Shown: piece after piece, positions 17,504 through 25,137 of the stretch
Layout: every line of letters starts with the position of its first letter
Position numbering within the stretch: position 1 is the first letter of the stretch
From: Sporosarcina jeotgali
GTDB lineage: Bacteria > Bacillota > Bacilli > Bacillales_A > Planococcaceae
Direction of reading: 5' to 3'
DNA length: 64,000 nucleotides
Assembly: GCF_033304595.1 (NCBI RefSeq)
Contig: NZ_CP116341.1
Location: 1,779,001-1,843,000 of the forward strand
Program-made: the position numbers and the translations under genes
The notes under the pieces: generated by a model
What the model was told of the DNA's origin: nothing
What the model saw: only the letters and a program-made list of their open reading frames with translations
Database searches by the model: none

Positions 17504-17755
17504 TCAGATGTTTAATTTCATGTAAATCATTTTCAATAAGACAAGCCCAAAACCAATTGCAATAAAGCCTAAAGAACGTTTCAGATTAACTTTTTTCTGT
17601 ATAAAGATCATAACTAAAGCGTACCCTACTAGCAAAAACCATTGAATATTATCTGATAGATGCAAGATGCTGGTTATACTTACAATGCCTAGAATAATCA
17701 TAATATGAAATCCATCAATTTCTTGAACGCCTTTTTTCTTCACTTCTCCATACAT
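17504..17755 (-). CDS. Small integral membrane protein of unknown function
   Basis: 83 residues: a polar start (MYGEVKKKGVQEIDGF), then three hydrophobic helices (about 17-31, 37-52 and 61-78). GGGGAGG lies 5 bases before the ATG. No motif or family recognised. Flanked on both sides by copies of the GC-rich motif. Confidence 0.6.
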   Translation of the reverse strand: MYGEVKKKGVQEIDGFHIMIILGIVSITSILHLSDNIQWFLLVGYALVMIFIQKKVNLKRSLGFIAIGFGLVLLKMIYMKLNI

Positions 17756-17775
17756 AAAATCCTCCCCTTCAAATT

Positions 17776-17803
17776 CCTTTAAATGGCCCGATTGAAGTAC
17801 AAA
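17776..17803. repeat. Degenerate GC-rich cassette-like motif, copy 4
   Basis: CCTTTAAATGGCCCGATTGA, then AGTACAAA. It lies between the 17504 and 17852 genes and closely matches copy 2 (ATGGCCCGTTTGATGTAC). Confidence 0.45.
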
Positions 17804-17851
17804 TTTAATTCACTTAAAGCTATCGTTTATTGATTAAACTCCTGAATTCAC

Positions 17852-18190
17852 TCAATTTGACGGTCCATAAACTCCAATAAGTTTACCTGTATAGGCGTCT
17901 ATAAGAACCATTGGATACTGTTTTTGATAGGTTAACGTAACTTCCCACTCCATTTTATTTGTAAGTTTATTCCAAAATCCATTCTTTTGATGTAACGATA
18001 CACTGATATTTTCAGAGGGAGTATTATTCCAATCCGTTTTTTCTAGTGACTTACTCTTTTCTTCTTCCTGATATTGCAAGTATTTTTTAGCGCTGGCTAT
18101 CGCTTCCTCATTACTCATTATTGGATATTGATAAGAGTATAAAAAAATCATAATCATAATTATAATTAAACTTAATAAAAGTTTTTTCAA
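17852..18190 (-). CDS. PepSY-like membrane-anchored protein
   Basis: About 112 residues with an N-terminal helix, then one small domain: MSNEEAIASAKKYLQY ... WEVTLTYQKQYPMVLIDAYTGKLIGVYG. The pattern of an alpha-helix beginning with SxEEAI and a C-terminal strand ending D-A-Y-T-G-K-x-I-G is that of PepSY/YpeB-type domains, which often inhibit peptidases outside the cell. The open frame reaches an ATG at 18226, but TTG at 18188-18190 lies 9 bases after GGAGG, so it is the probable start. A lone gene in the orphan run; the target is unknown. Confidence 0.6.
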   Translation of the reverse strand: MKKLLLSLIIIMIMIFLYSYQYPIMSNEEAIASAKKYLQYQEEEKSKSLEKTDWNNTPSENISVSLHQKNGFWNKLTNKMEWEVTLTYQKQYPMVLIDAYTGKLIGVYGPSN

Positions 18191-18278
18191 ACCTTCACGC
18201 CTCCTCATCAATACAAAAGTATTCATTTTTCAAGTTACGCTTTAACCCTAAACGGCCCTTAAACGGCATACTCTTTAT

Positions 18279-18306
18279 CCCAGAATTGCCCCCGTTTGTT
18301 TAACAC
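18279..18306. repeat. Degenerate GC-rich cassette-like motif, copy 5
   Basis: CCCAGAATTGCCCCCGTTTG, then TTTAACAC. It lies exactly where recognisable group II intron sequence stops. A further weak variant (AACGGCCCTTAAACGGC) lies at about 18251-18267. Confidence 0.45.
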
Positions 18307-18501
18307 CTCTTTATGCCATATCTTCTTCTTGGTTTTCAAAATCGATCCATGTCCACTTAGACCTATATAAAGTTCGTGTTCCTCAGACCAAAGGTTTGCC
18401 GATCGCTTCCTTCAGATTCCGCGTCGCCACGGACACCCTTGCGTTACTGCCTTCACAGTTCGGGACCTACACCCTATAGACTATGCTCATGCTGGGCATA
18501 C
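18306..18501 (-). mobile_element. Truncated 5' end of a group II intron (bacterial class C type)
   Basis: Read on the minus strand from 18501: GTATGCCCAGCATGAGCATA, then GTCTATAGGGTG, later GGGTGTCCGTGGCGACGCGG, AATCTGAAGGAAGC, GGCAAACC, GGTCTGAGGAACACGAACTT and TATATAGG. These are the conserved domain I blocks of class C group II introns (canonical 5' end GUGCGCCCAGC). Only about 195 nt are present. No reverse transcriptase frame and no domain V were found nearby. It begins directly after a perfect terminator palindrome, the known preferred site of this class. The fragment cannot splice or move on its own. Confidence 0.8.
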
Positions 18502-18537
18502 GTTAAAAAGAGTAGCTATAGCTACTCTTTTTAACGT
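18500..18537. terminator. Perfect 38-bp palindromic terminator, target-type site of the intron fragment
   Basis: ACGTTAAAAAGAGTAGCTA joined head to head with its exact reverse complement. The stop codon of the upstream gene (18531-18533) is inside the right arm. On the minus strand the stem is followed by the intron 5' end rather than by other sequence. Confidence 0.85.
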
Positions 18538-19010
18538 GATAGTCGCTCTAGAATATTACTTATCTTTGTGCTATGTTGGTGACCAATTAAATTTCCGAAA
18601 CTGAAATCTTTTTCCGCTCTCGCTTTATATTCTGCAATCCAATCCCTTTGGCCGTGAGCGTTAGTAGGTGTTTCATAAAGACTAAAATCAGCTGAAACTC
18701 GACTTGGGTCAAGCCGTCTTAAATTATGTTCGGCTCTTTCAAAATCGAATGTAAGAAACGAATGATCCAACAAAGAAATCTCTCCAGCTTCGTATAACGC
18801 AGTAGAAATTTTCACCATCTCATCGAAAGTTGAATTTCTTACATCATATTTAGCTGAAAGTTCTTTGTAAAGGGCAGAAGAATCTTTTGGTTTTGTATTA
18901 ACTACTGCTTCTTCGACAACGAAAGAAGAACTCTCCGCTTCCGGCTTTGTATTAAGATTTTTTAAGTATTGTGGTGTTACTTGTTGAGAAGAAATTGAGG
19001 TTATATTCAT
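18531..19010 (-). CDS. Conserved hypothetical protein
   Basis: 159 residues, soluble, no signal peptide. Residues 1-45 are low-complexity Ser/Thr/Glu; the rest is a compact helical part (AKYDVRNSTFDEMVKISTAL, YEAGEISLLDHSFLTFDFER, WIAEYKARAEKDFSFGNLIG). Proteins with this YDVRN-TFDE / YEAGEISLxDH pattern occur in bacilli as hypotheticals; I know of no function. The ribosome site is weak (AAGAAAG). Its stop codon lies in the terminator palindrome. Confidence 0.7.
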   Translation of the reverse strand: MNITSISSQQVTPQYLKNLNTKPEAESSSFVVEEAVVNTKPKDSSALYKELSAKYDVRNSTFDEMVKISTALYEAGEISLLDHSFLTFDFERAEHNLRRLDPSRVSADFSLYETPTNAHGQRDWIAEYKARAEKDFSFGNLIGHQHSTKISNILERLSR

Positions 19011-19046
19011 ATAATCAGCTACTTTCTTAAGAAAATTAGTGTGCGA

Positions 19047-19175
19047 TCATTTAATAAGCTTAGAATCGCTCATTGTGTTTCCTGGAAAAACCGAGGAAGT
19101 GTTTTGATAAGTGAAATTACCATTATCTTGACCGCTAGCATCTGGCCCGATTCTGGAATTAGCTTTATACATACT
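19047..19175 (-). pseudogene. Possible truncated upstream partner gene
   Basis: The frame ending at 19047 encodes YKANSRIGPDASGQDNGNFT and then YQNTSSVFPGNTMSDSKLIK in its last part, a Ser/Gly/Asn-rich composition unlike random antisense. Further upstream the frame runs into the GC-rich repeat at 19176-19316 with no credible start. It lies 36 bp before the 18531-19010 gene. It may be the tail of a gene broken by insertion of the repeat; I cannot name the family. Confidence 0.3.
19139..19161. repeat. Degenerate GC-rich cassette-like motif, copy 6
   Basis: CATCTGGCCCGATTCTGGAA, then TTA. Nearly identical in pattern to copy 7 on the other side of the GC-rich repeat (TCTGSCCCGATTCTKGAAT). Confidence 0.35.
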
Positions 19176-19316
19176 ACTTTCCGTTGCTTGGAGTGCAGGC
19201 GCCGACTCCCGGAGGATCAGCGTGAGTCTTGAGACCCCGCAGTGTCGTGCTCTTTGCGACCGAGGAGGCTCAAGCCACGCCCTCGGGAAAGCGTGCGCCG
19301 GAACGGAAAGCAACTG
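19176..19316. repeat. GC-rich intergenic repeat element with inverted ends (second copy)
   Basis: Left edge ACTTTCCGTTGCTTGGAGTG; right edge, read as reverse complement, CAGTTGCTTTCCGTTCCGGC. The interior includes GAGACCCCGCAG and GCGACCGAGGAGGCTCAAG, blocks related in opposite orientation to the element at 12312-12435. No gene inside. It is bounded on each side by a copy of the CTGSCCCGATTCT motif. Confidence 0.6.
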
Positions 19317-19326
19317 TTCTTATACT

Positions 19327-19352
19327 ATTTTCTGCCCCGATTCTTGAATATG
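19327..19352. repeat. Degenerate GC-rich cassette-like motif, copy 7
   Basis: ATTTTCTGCCCCGATTCTTG, then AATATG. Lies between the GC-rich repeat and the end of the metalloprotease gene at 19429. Confidence 0.4.
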
Positions 19353-19428
19353 TGCTCGAATTGGTGAATCCAATCAAAAGTCCCCTTCGTTACGACATGG
19401 CTCTGCCAATGAACAACGAACAAAACAT

Positions 19429-20406
19429 CTATCGATAATTCGCTAAGTAATTCACTTCTTCAAATAGTTCCTTAGGCTCTTGAGCTGTCCATTCCTCCAC
19501 TGTCATCTCAGGATGCAGATCCAAGTAAGATCTGACTATTTTGTATCCTTCGCTGTACCCGTAGTAATTTGGAATACCATTTGAGCCGCCCATTATAATT
19601 TCCAGTATTTCTGGGCCGGCATCACGCTCCAGGGAGGGTTCTATCTTACTCCAAACTTCCTTGTTAAAACTTTCATTTATCAAAGTGTACATACTATTTA
19701 AATCAGGATACATGAGAGTCTCAAACATCACAGCCTCTCCTTCCAAAGTTAAATGATCTAATCCTGTGAGCGGCTTATTATCCTTCAAATGTTTTTCGAG
19801 CCAGACACTATGATGATATTCATGGGACATGGCTGATTTAAAGTATTTATCAAATCCTTCGTAATAGACGACGATTTGCCCAGCTCCAATTGTCCCCATA
19901 TCGGAAGGAAAGTTTTCATTTTCAGGAAATATACATACAGTTGTTTCTTTATCTGTTGGAAGAGCGTTTGAGGATTTAACAAGCGATTCCTCAAATACCT
20001 CATTAAGCTGATCCGTATTCATTTTTTCAATTTGATTCTTTACTCGTTCAAAATCGCTCCTTTTAGTCACCAATTCGAATATATCCTCAGAATTCATAAG
20101 TTTTGCATCTTCAAAACAGGATTCATTTACAGGTGTAATGATTTCCTGTTGAAATAACTTAAAAAGCTGTTCATCCGGTTGATTTTGCACAGCTTCAAAA
20201 AAATTCTCATAGAGCTGATACGCATGAATAATAGAGAATTTCTGTCCCGTGTCAGGATTTTTGAAAGAATAGGTGATATTCTGCAGTGCGTTCTCTGGAG
20301 TGATTCGTTCCGGAGGCTGTCCAGTTTGCTTACAGGCTGATACAGAAAAAGCTAACACCATGAAAATTATGAGTAAGAGTTTGTTTTTACTATGTATGAT
20401 TTTCAT
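19429..20406 (-). CDS. Lipoprotein, predicted zinc-dependent protease (DUF2268-type)
   Basis: 325 residues. An N-terminal signal with lipobox FSVSAC (Cys25) predicts lipid anchoring on the outer face of the membrane. The zinc-ligand motif HEYHH lies at residues 195-199 inside SAMSHEYHHSVWLEKHL, and a downstream Glu in LTLEGEAVMFE is the likely third ligand, as in DUF2268 predicted Zn-proteases. Family length is normal. The ATG directly abuts AGGAG, an unusually short spacing, with no better start nearby. The substrate is unknown. Confidence 0.8.
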   Translation of the reverse strand: MKIIHSKNKLLLIIFMVLAFSVSACKQTGQPPERITPENALQNITYSFKNPDTGQKFSIIHAYQLYENFFEAVQNQPDEQLFKLFQQEIITPVNESCFEDAKLMNSEDIFELVTKRSDFERVKNQIEKMNTDQLNEVFEESLVKSSNALPTDKETTVCIFPENENFPSDMGTIGAGQIVVYYEGFDKYFKSAMSHEYHHSVWLEKHLKDNKPLTGLDHLTLEGEAVMFETLMYPDLNSMYTLINESFNKEVWSKIEPSLERDAGPEILEIIMGGSNGIPNYYGYSEGYKIVRSYLDLHPEMTVEEWTAQEPKELFEEVNYLANYR

Positions 20407-20542
20407 CTCCTATCGATTGACTCAACTGCGTGCCTTAACCTAGAACAATGATTAAAGTTAGTTCACGATTCAATTCGATCCGCCAAAGCGCCTAATCATC
20501 TATAAATAGTTCTCCGATTGTACTGCAAGATTATTTCCTGAT

Positions 20543-21283
20543 TTATTTTCCACACTCAAATACTTGAAACGAATTTCCTGAGCCATATCCATTTGCAACA
20601 TCATGGCGAATAAAATTCCTAAAACCATTCGATCGCAATACAGTTTCGAATTCTTCGTTTTCATAAAGTCGAACGGGAAAGTTCATGAGTTCTTCTTTCT
20701 TAACTTGAACATCTGTAACTAGGTGATATTTCAGCTTTGTATTAAGCATGTTACTTTTCTGGTCAAAACTCACTTTCTTATACTCAATAATTTCATCGGA
20801 GCCAATAATTTGTCTATTTGTTTCAATCCAATCGGATATCTCCTCTACTGGCCCCTTGTTTGTCATGACAGTCAGCAGGATCTTTCCTCCTTCTTTCAAG
20901 ACATTTCTCATGTTAGAAAGGCCGTCTTTCACTAATTCATCGGGCATAAGTGAAAAAGAACCAAAAGGGATTATAATAAGATCATAATTTTTATCGCTCG
21001 TAAATTCTTCAAGTCTACAACGAATTAAATTCGCCTTAAGATTTAAATTACGAGCTTTACTTTCACATAAGCCGAGCATTTCTTCAGAAAGATCGAAGCC
21101 GTCAATATTAATCCCTCTTTCCAAGAGGGGAATAAGCATTCTTCCATTTCCGCACATCGGTTCTAGGACTTGCATGTCTTTATCCTTAATGAAAGACAGG
21201 TAAAACTTAAGTTCCTCTTTCCCCGCAATCGACTTATTGGTTTCATAAATACGCGTGCAAAGTTCCCCGTAATAGTCCTCCAA
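20543..21283 (-). CDS. Class I SAM-dependent methyltransferase
   Basis: 246 residues. Motif I is VLEPMCGNGRMLIPLLERGI, with the acidic motif II in NIDGFDLSEEMLGLCESKA and YDLIIIPFGSFSLMPDELV further on, typical of Methyltransf_25-like enzymes acting on small molecules. The start is TTG, 8 bases after GGGGG. It stands alone and the acceptor substrate cannot be deduced. Confidence 0.88.
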   Translation of the reverse strand: MEDYYGELCTRIYETNKSIAGKEELKFYLSFIKDKDMQVLEPMCGNGRMLIPLLERGINIDGFDLSEEMLGLCESKARNLNLKANLIRCRLEEFTSDKNYDLIIIPFGSFSLMPDELVKDGLSNMRNVLKEGGKILLTVMTNKGPVEEISDWIETNRQIIGSDEIIEYKKVSFDQKSNMLNTKLKYHLVTDVQVKKEELMNFPVRLYENEEFETVLRSNGFRNFIRHDVANGYGSGNSFQVFECGK

Positions 21284-21660
21284 AATGATTTCCCCCGATA
21301 ACTTTTTTCTTATATTATTAGCATCTTCTTACTTTAACGATTTGAACCAATTGTTGAAGAATCTAACAATTCATTTGTTTACACTATTGTACCAAAACTT
21401 GTAATGAATAACCAAATGTATATTTTTAATTATCAATCTTTACTAGGTCTGCTTCTTTGTAATTTAAAAAGATCCCAGATTCCAATTTATCAGGAATCCG
21501 GGAGTCTCATTTTAAACGGTTTTTGGAATCCCAAGCTAAGCAGCAGTTGTTTTCCGGACGCTCCTAATATTCCATATATTGCAATTATGTGCTATCACCA
21601 CATCCCAAAGCAGGAAATCCCCAGAACCAAACGGAACACCTCAGGATTATAAACAAACTT
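21284..21660. other. Gene-free stretch
   Basis: About 375 bp between the methyltransferase start and the EamA transporter stop. It is AT-rich near 21300-21440 (promoter-like) and less so beyond. I see no credible gene; the open frames here lack ribosome sites and resemble no family. Confidence 0.5.
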
Positions 21661-22566
21661 CTATATATCTTTATTCCCTTTTCTGTACCGTCGTCCCGCT
21701 ACTAATATTGCGGAATACAATACGAATGCTATCCCAAGCACTTGCCATCCCCGCAGATGATCTCCAAGGAACAAGACCCCCATCACTACTGCAACAATTG
21801 GTTCAATGGTTGCTAAAATGGATGCCTTCCCTGCTTCTAAGTATTTCAATCCCGAAGTGTAAAGCACATAAGCTGCCACCGTCGAGACCAATGCCAGCAA
21901 TAATGACGCTATCCAAACATCTGCATGCTGAAATTTTTCGGCTTTAGTAACGATATTACTCGTCAATAGCATGAAAATACTTGTGTAGAGAAACGTGTAT
22001 GTTGTAATTGTCAGCGCGGAATACCGTTTAGTGACTGGCTTTGTAAAAATGCTATATAGTGCATAGCAAAAACCTGATAGGATTCCCATAAGCAGTGTCT
22101 TGCCAGGTATACTTTCTGAGCCAAGCGGAAGCAGTCCAACGACAAAGGCGCAGCCTGTAATTGCAAAGGCTAGAGCCCATCCTTTCCGCATAGTTAATGG
22201 CTCTTTGAAAAAAAGTCTCGACAGAACCGTGACAAATAATGGTCCGGTATATAATAACGTTACCGCCAGGGACAAACTTGATTGTGAAAAAACTTCGAAA
22301 TAGAAATAGTTAAACAGTGCAAGACTGAAAATCCCAGCGCTGGCAAACAAGAAATGATCTTTTAATCGGGTGCGTAACTGATCCCGATAAAAAATAAGCA
22401 TAATTACTAGTAAAAATATAAAACTGAAGATCCCTCGTATCGCTACGACATCCCATGCCGTGAACCCTCGTGCATACAACGGGGAAATGAATAACCCAAT
22501 CAGCCCCCAGCATACTGCTCCCGCAATGGTCATCAGATAGACGTTAAGTCCCGGCTGAGTTTCCAT
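21661..22566 (-). CDS. DMT superfamily transporter, EamA family
   Basis: 301 residues with ten predicted membrane helices in two EamA repeats (about 8-145 and 155-290). The conserved pieces AGAVCWGLIGLFISPLY, SLALFNYFYFEVFSQSSLSL and YLEAGKASILATIEPIVAVV match the family, where the second-repeat Glu-Pro-x-x-Ala is diagnostic. Likely an exporter or importer of small metabolites or amino acids. AGGGGGAG precedes the ATG. No operon partner. Confidence 0.9.
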   Translation of the reverse strand: METQPGLNVYLMTIAGAVCWGLIGLFISPLYARGFTAWDVVAIRGIFSFIFLLVIMLIFYRDQLRTRLKDHFLFASAGIFSLALFNYFYFEVFSQSSLSLAVTLLYTGPLFVTVLSRLFFKEPLTMRKGWALAFAITGCAFVVGLLPLGSESIPGKTLLMGILSGFCYALYSIFTKPVTKRYSALTITTYTFLYTSIFMLLTSNIVTKAEKFQHADVWIASLLLALVSTVAAYVLYTSGLKYLEAGKASILATIEPIVAVVMGVLFLGDHLRGWQVLGIAFVLYSAILVAGRRYRKGNKDI

Positions 22567-22672
22567 TCCATCTCCCCCTACTCGTACATCTATGTATTTG
22601 CCGAATTAGATCATACAATATTCTAACATTGATAAATAGATGCAATCCAACTTTTATGTAAATTGAGTCAAA

Positions 22673-22708
22673 CAAAAAGACAGCCTTATCTAATTCAAAG
22701 GCTGTCCG
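22673..22708 (-). terminator. Intrinsic terminator after the MFS gene
   Basis: On the minus strand GACAGCCTTTG...AAGGCTGTC is followed by TTTTTG. It lies about 50 bases beyond the transporter stop codon. Confidence 0.7.
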
Positions 22709-22755
22709 TATCCTATCCTATTTTGTATTCCACTGCCAGTCGAGCTAAAATCGGA

Positions 22756-23988
22756 TTAAATCATTTCCTCATTTTTTCCTATTTTATCAATCTGGATGAA
22801 TTTCCAGACCACTAGCAGCAATAGGAATCCTAAAACTCCTGCTGCTATATAGCTGACATTCAAATAGTTTTTCATCACAATTGACATTACAGGCGGGCCG
22901 GCTGCGACACCGATAAACCGTGCGGAACTGTAAAAAGAAGTTACCGTGCCTCTGAGGTCTTTTTGAATATTATCTGTAATGATTGCATCCAGCGCAGGCA
23001 GCAATGCACCAATGGCTAACCCGACCACGCTTGTGACTATTAGCAGCAGAAACAACTTGTTACTTGAGAACCCAACGAAAACTACACTTACAGACATAGT
23101 GATCAAACATGTAATCATGAGCATTTTAATCGTCTTTAAGTTCCCCTTGACTTTTCTGCCAGAAATGAATGAAGCGATACAGAGTATGAGAAGCGGGATA
23201 GCTAATACAAATCCCTTCTTTATGCCTTTAATATCATGCGTCTTTTCCAGGTTTTCTGATAAGAAGAACAGCATACTGAACAAAATCAGCATTACCAGTA
23301 CACCATTCAGGAAGACTGCTGACAGCCACTTTCCTTCAGCTCTAAACACTTTCTTAGTATTATTGAGAAATTCTTTAAACTTTATCGGCTCATCTTCATC
23401 TTTCGGCACCTTGACAAAGAAGAAAATAAGAATAATGGAAATTAGACTAAGCACCGAAATCGAGAAGAATGGCAAAAACCATAAAATCGCCGCAAATAAG
23501 GAACCCAGTATGGGACTCAACACTTTTCCAAAAGTATTAGATGTTTCAATAATCCCAAGCGTAGTACTCGTTTTTTCCTCATCATCGTGATAAAGATCTC
23601 CAACTAGCGGTAAGACAATCGGCATAGCTCCTGCTGCTCCCATTCCTTGAAGAATACGTCCGATTATTATTATCGTGTAGGGATCTTCCAATTTCCAAGA
23701 AGCAAATCCTGCAACCAATCCTCCCACTAATGCCAATACAAGGCTTGGTAAAATCACTTTCTTTCTGCCAAAACGATCGGATAAGTAACCTGCTATCGGG
23801 ATAAGGATAATCGCTGCAACTGAATAGCTGGTGATGATCATGCTTGATTGAAATGCCGTAATCCCTACCTTATCCTCCAATATCGGCAAAACCGGAATGA
23901 GCATGGAATTTCCCAGCGTCATAATAAGGGGAATTGATGCCAGACTAACAATGCACCATGTGCTGACATGATTTGAGTTTTTACTCAT
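22756..23988 (-). CDS. Major facilitator superfamily transporter (drug:proton antiporter type)
   Basis: About 410 residues with 12 predicted helices. The motif between helices 2 and 3 is GYLSDRFGRKKVIL, and RILQGMGAAGAMPIVLPLVG carries the motif B Arg and surroundings typical of antiporters. The open frame begins at a TTG (24000); the ATG four codons later (23986-23988) is 4 bases from GAGGTG and gives MSKNSNHVSTW. Probable multidrug or metabolite efflux; the substrate is unknown. Divergent neighbours give no hint. Confidence 0.88.
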   Translation of the reverse strand: MSKNSNHVSTWCIVSLASIPLIMTLGNSMLIPVLPILEDKVGITAFQSSMIITSYSVAAIILIPIAGYLSDRFGRKKVILPSLVLALVGGLVAGFASWKLEDPYTIIIIGRILQGMGAAGAMPIVLPLVGDLYHDDEEKTSTTLGIIETSNTFGKVLSPILGSLFAAILWFLPFFSISVLSLISIILIFFFVKVPKDEDEPIKFKEFLNNTKKVFRAEGKWLSAVFLNGVLVMLILFSMLFFLSENLEKTHDIKGIKKGFVLAIPLLILCIASFISGRKVKGNLKTIKMLMITCLITMSVSVVFVGFSSNKLFLLLIVTSVVGLAIGALLPALDAIITDNIQKDLRGTVTSFYSSARFIGVAAGPPVMSIVMKNYLNVSYIAAGVLGFLLLLVVWKFIQIDKIGKNEEMI

Positions 23989-24119
23989 TCTACACCTCAA
24001 CTAAAATTATTTCATCCAGTTAAGGTATAGTCTCCTTATTACTTTTTTTTATGCAGATTGGTGTTTCTTAATGGAATATGACTTCTGTTTCTTCCTGTTA
24101 AGTTTATGTAGAAGACGAT

Positions 24120-24749
24120 TTATAAAAATAAGGCTTTAAAAGCTTGAATTCCGAAATATATTCCAAAGCCTATCATTGAAAAGGAAGAAATGATCGAGAC
24201 ATATTTCAAAATTTTTGATGACAGCACTTGACGCGCGCCGTTAGATAAAATAGACATGATAAAGTCCACCAGCATGATTCCAGCCAATATTGCAGAGCTG
24301 TTTACTATTACTTGATATTCAGTCGCTCTTCCAGCAGAGTTTGCGAGAATAGAACCATAAATTCCCACCCAGAAGAGTATCGTCAGCGGATTAAACAGTG
24401 ACATGAAAAACCCTGTTAAGATTGAATGGCGGAGTCGAATACTTTTCCCAGTCTTCAAATTCACGTTCGTTTCATTTACGAAAAATAAGTTTTCAATACC
24501 TGTATATAAAAGAACGAAGCACCCGAATGACCAAAGAATAATTTGCAGAAATGGGGACTCGATGAATCTTCCTATTCCAAAATACACTAAACTCATATAG
24601 AGGACATCAGTAGCTATGGAACCAAGACTGAAAAACCAAGCATGGAAAAAACCATTTTTAATCCCTTTATTCAATAGAACTGCTTTAACTGGCCCAATAG
24701 GAGCGGCTAACGATATACCTAGAATCAGATAAACAAAAAGGGAATTCAT
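24120..24749 (-). CDS. LysE family amino acid exporter
   Basis: About 209 residues with six predicted helices. The family start SLAAPIGPVKAVLLNKGIKNG (shown here as its core APIGPVKAVL) and FFMSLFNPLTILFWVGIYGS, the conserved Asn-Pro motif of helix 4, identify the LysE/RhtB family. The ATG at 24747-24749 lies 8 bases after GGAGGG, and an upstream in-frame start is less favourable. Predicted to export an amino acid or similar small molecule. Confidence 0.9.
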   Translation of the reverse strand: MNSLFVYLILGISLAAPIGPVKAVLLNKGIKNGFFHAWFFSLGSIATDVLYMSLVYFGIGRFIESPFLQIILWSFGCFVLLYTGIENLFFVNETNVNLKTGKSIRLRHSILTGFFMSLFNPLTILFWVGIYGSILANSAGRATEYQVIVNSSAILAGIMLVDFIMSILSNGARQVLSSKILKYVSIISSFSMIGFGIYFGIQAFKALFL

Positions 24750-25137
24750 GAATGCAGCCCTCCACAAAAATAGTGTCTGTCTATTTTATTCATAAGCTCT
24801 TGCGTATACGACAAGCCTTCATAGAAAATTTGAATTCATTTCAAAAGTATCCGGCACTTCATTTCATAGGTTCCGTGAGTTTCCGCAAAGTACACGAGCA
24901 CTTCAGTATGGTATTTGTACTGGACTGATAACGGAAAACGACCGGATCTATTAACTATTCAGATCCGGTCTTTTAGCAGTTTCCATATGAAAATACCCAT
25001 CAAAAACATAAAGTCTCATACGCATTACACTTTTTATCTACTCGTTTTCTAATTCTAAAAGCGGTATACCAATCGTGTAAAAAGGAAGTGCCTCAAAGCT
25101 GATTCACGTGAGTTAGCAGAACGACTAGCTACCTAAC
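24750..25137. other. Gene-free stretch with a shared terminator
   Basis: It contains the stem-loop at 24936-24975: GACCGGATCT pairs with AGATCCGGTC around 11 bases, with T runs on both strands, so it serves the catalase gene and could act on the other strand too. The rest (24750-24935, 24976-25137) holds nothing I recognise. Confidence 0.6.

Noticed and set aside
16380..19360. CRISPR array suggested by several similar short repeats
   Set aside because: Spacing is irregular, genes lie between copies, the repeats are degenerate and no cas gene is present.
21404..21652. 82-codon plus-strand frame in the gap before the EamA transporter
   Set aside because: No ribosome site; composition looks random and it overlaps the convergent transporter.
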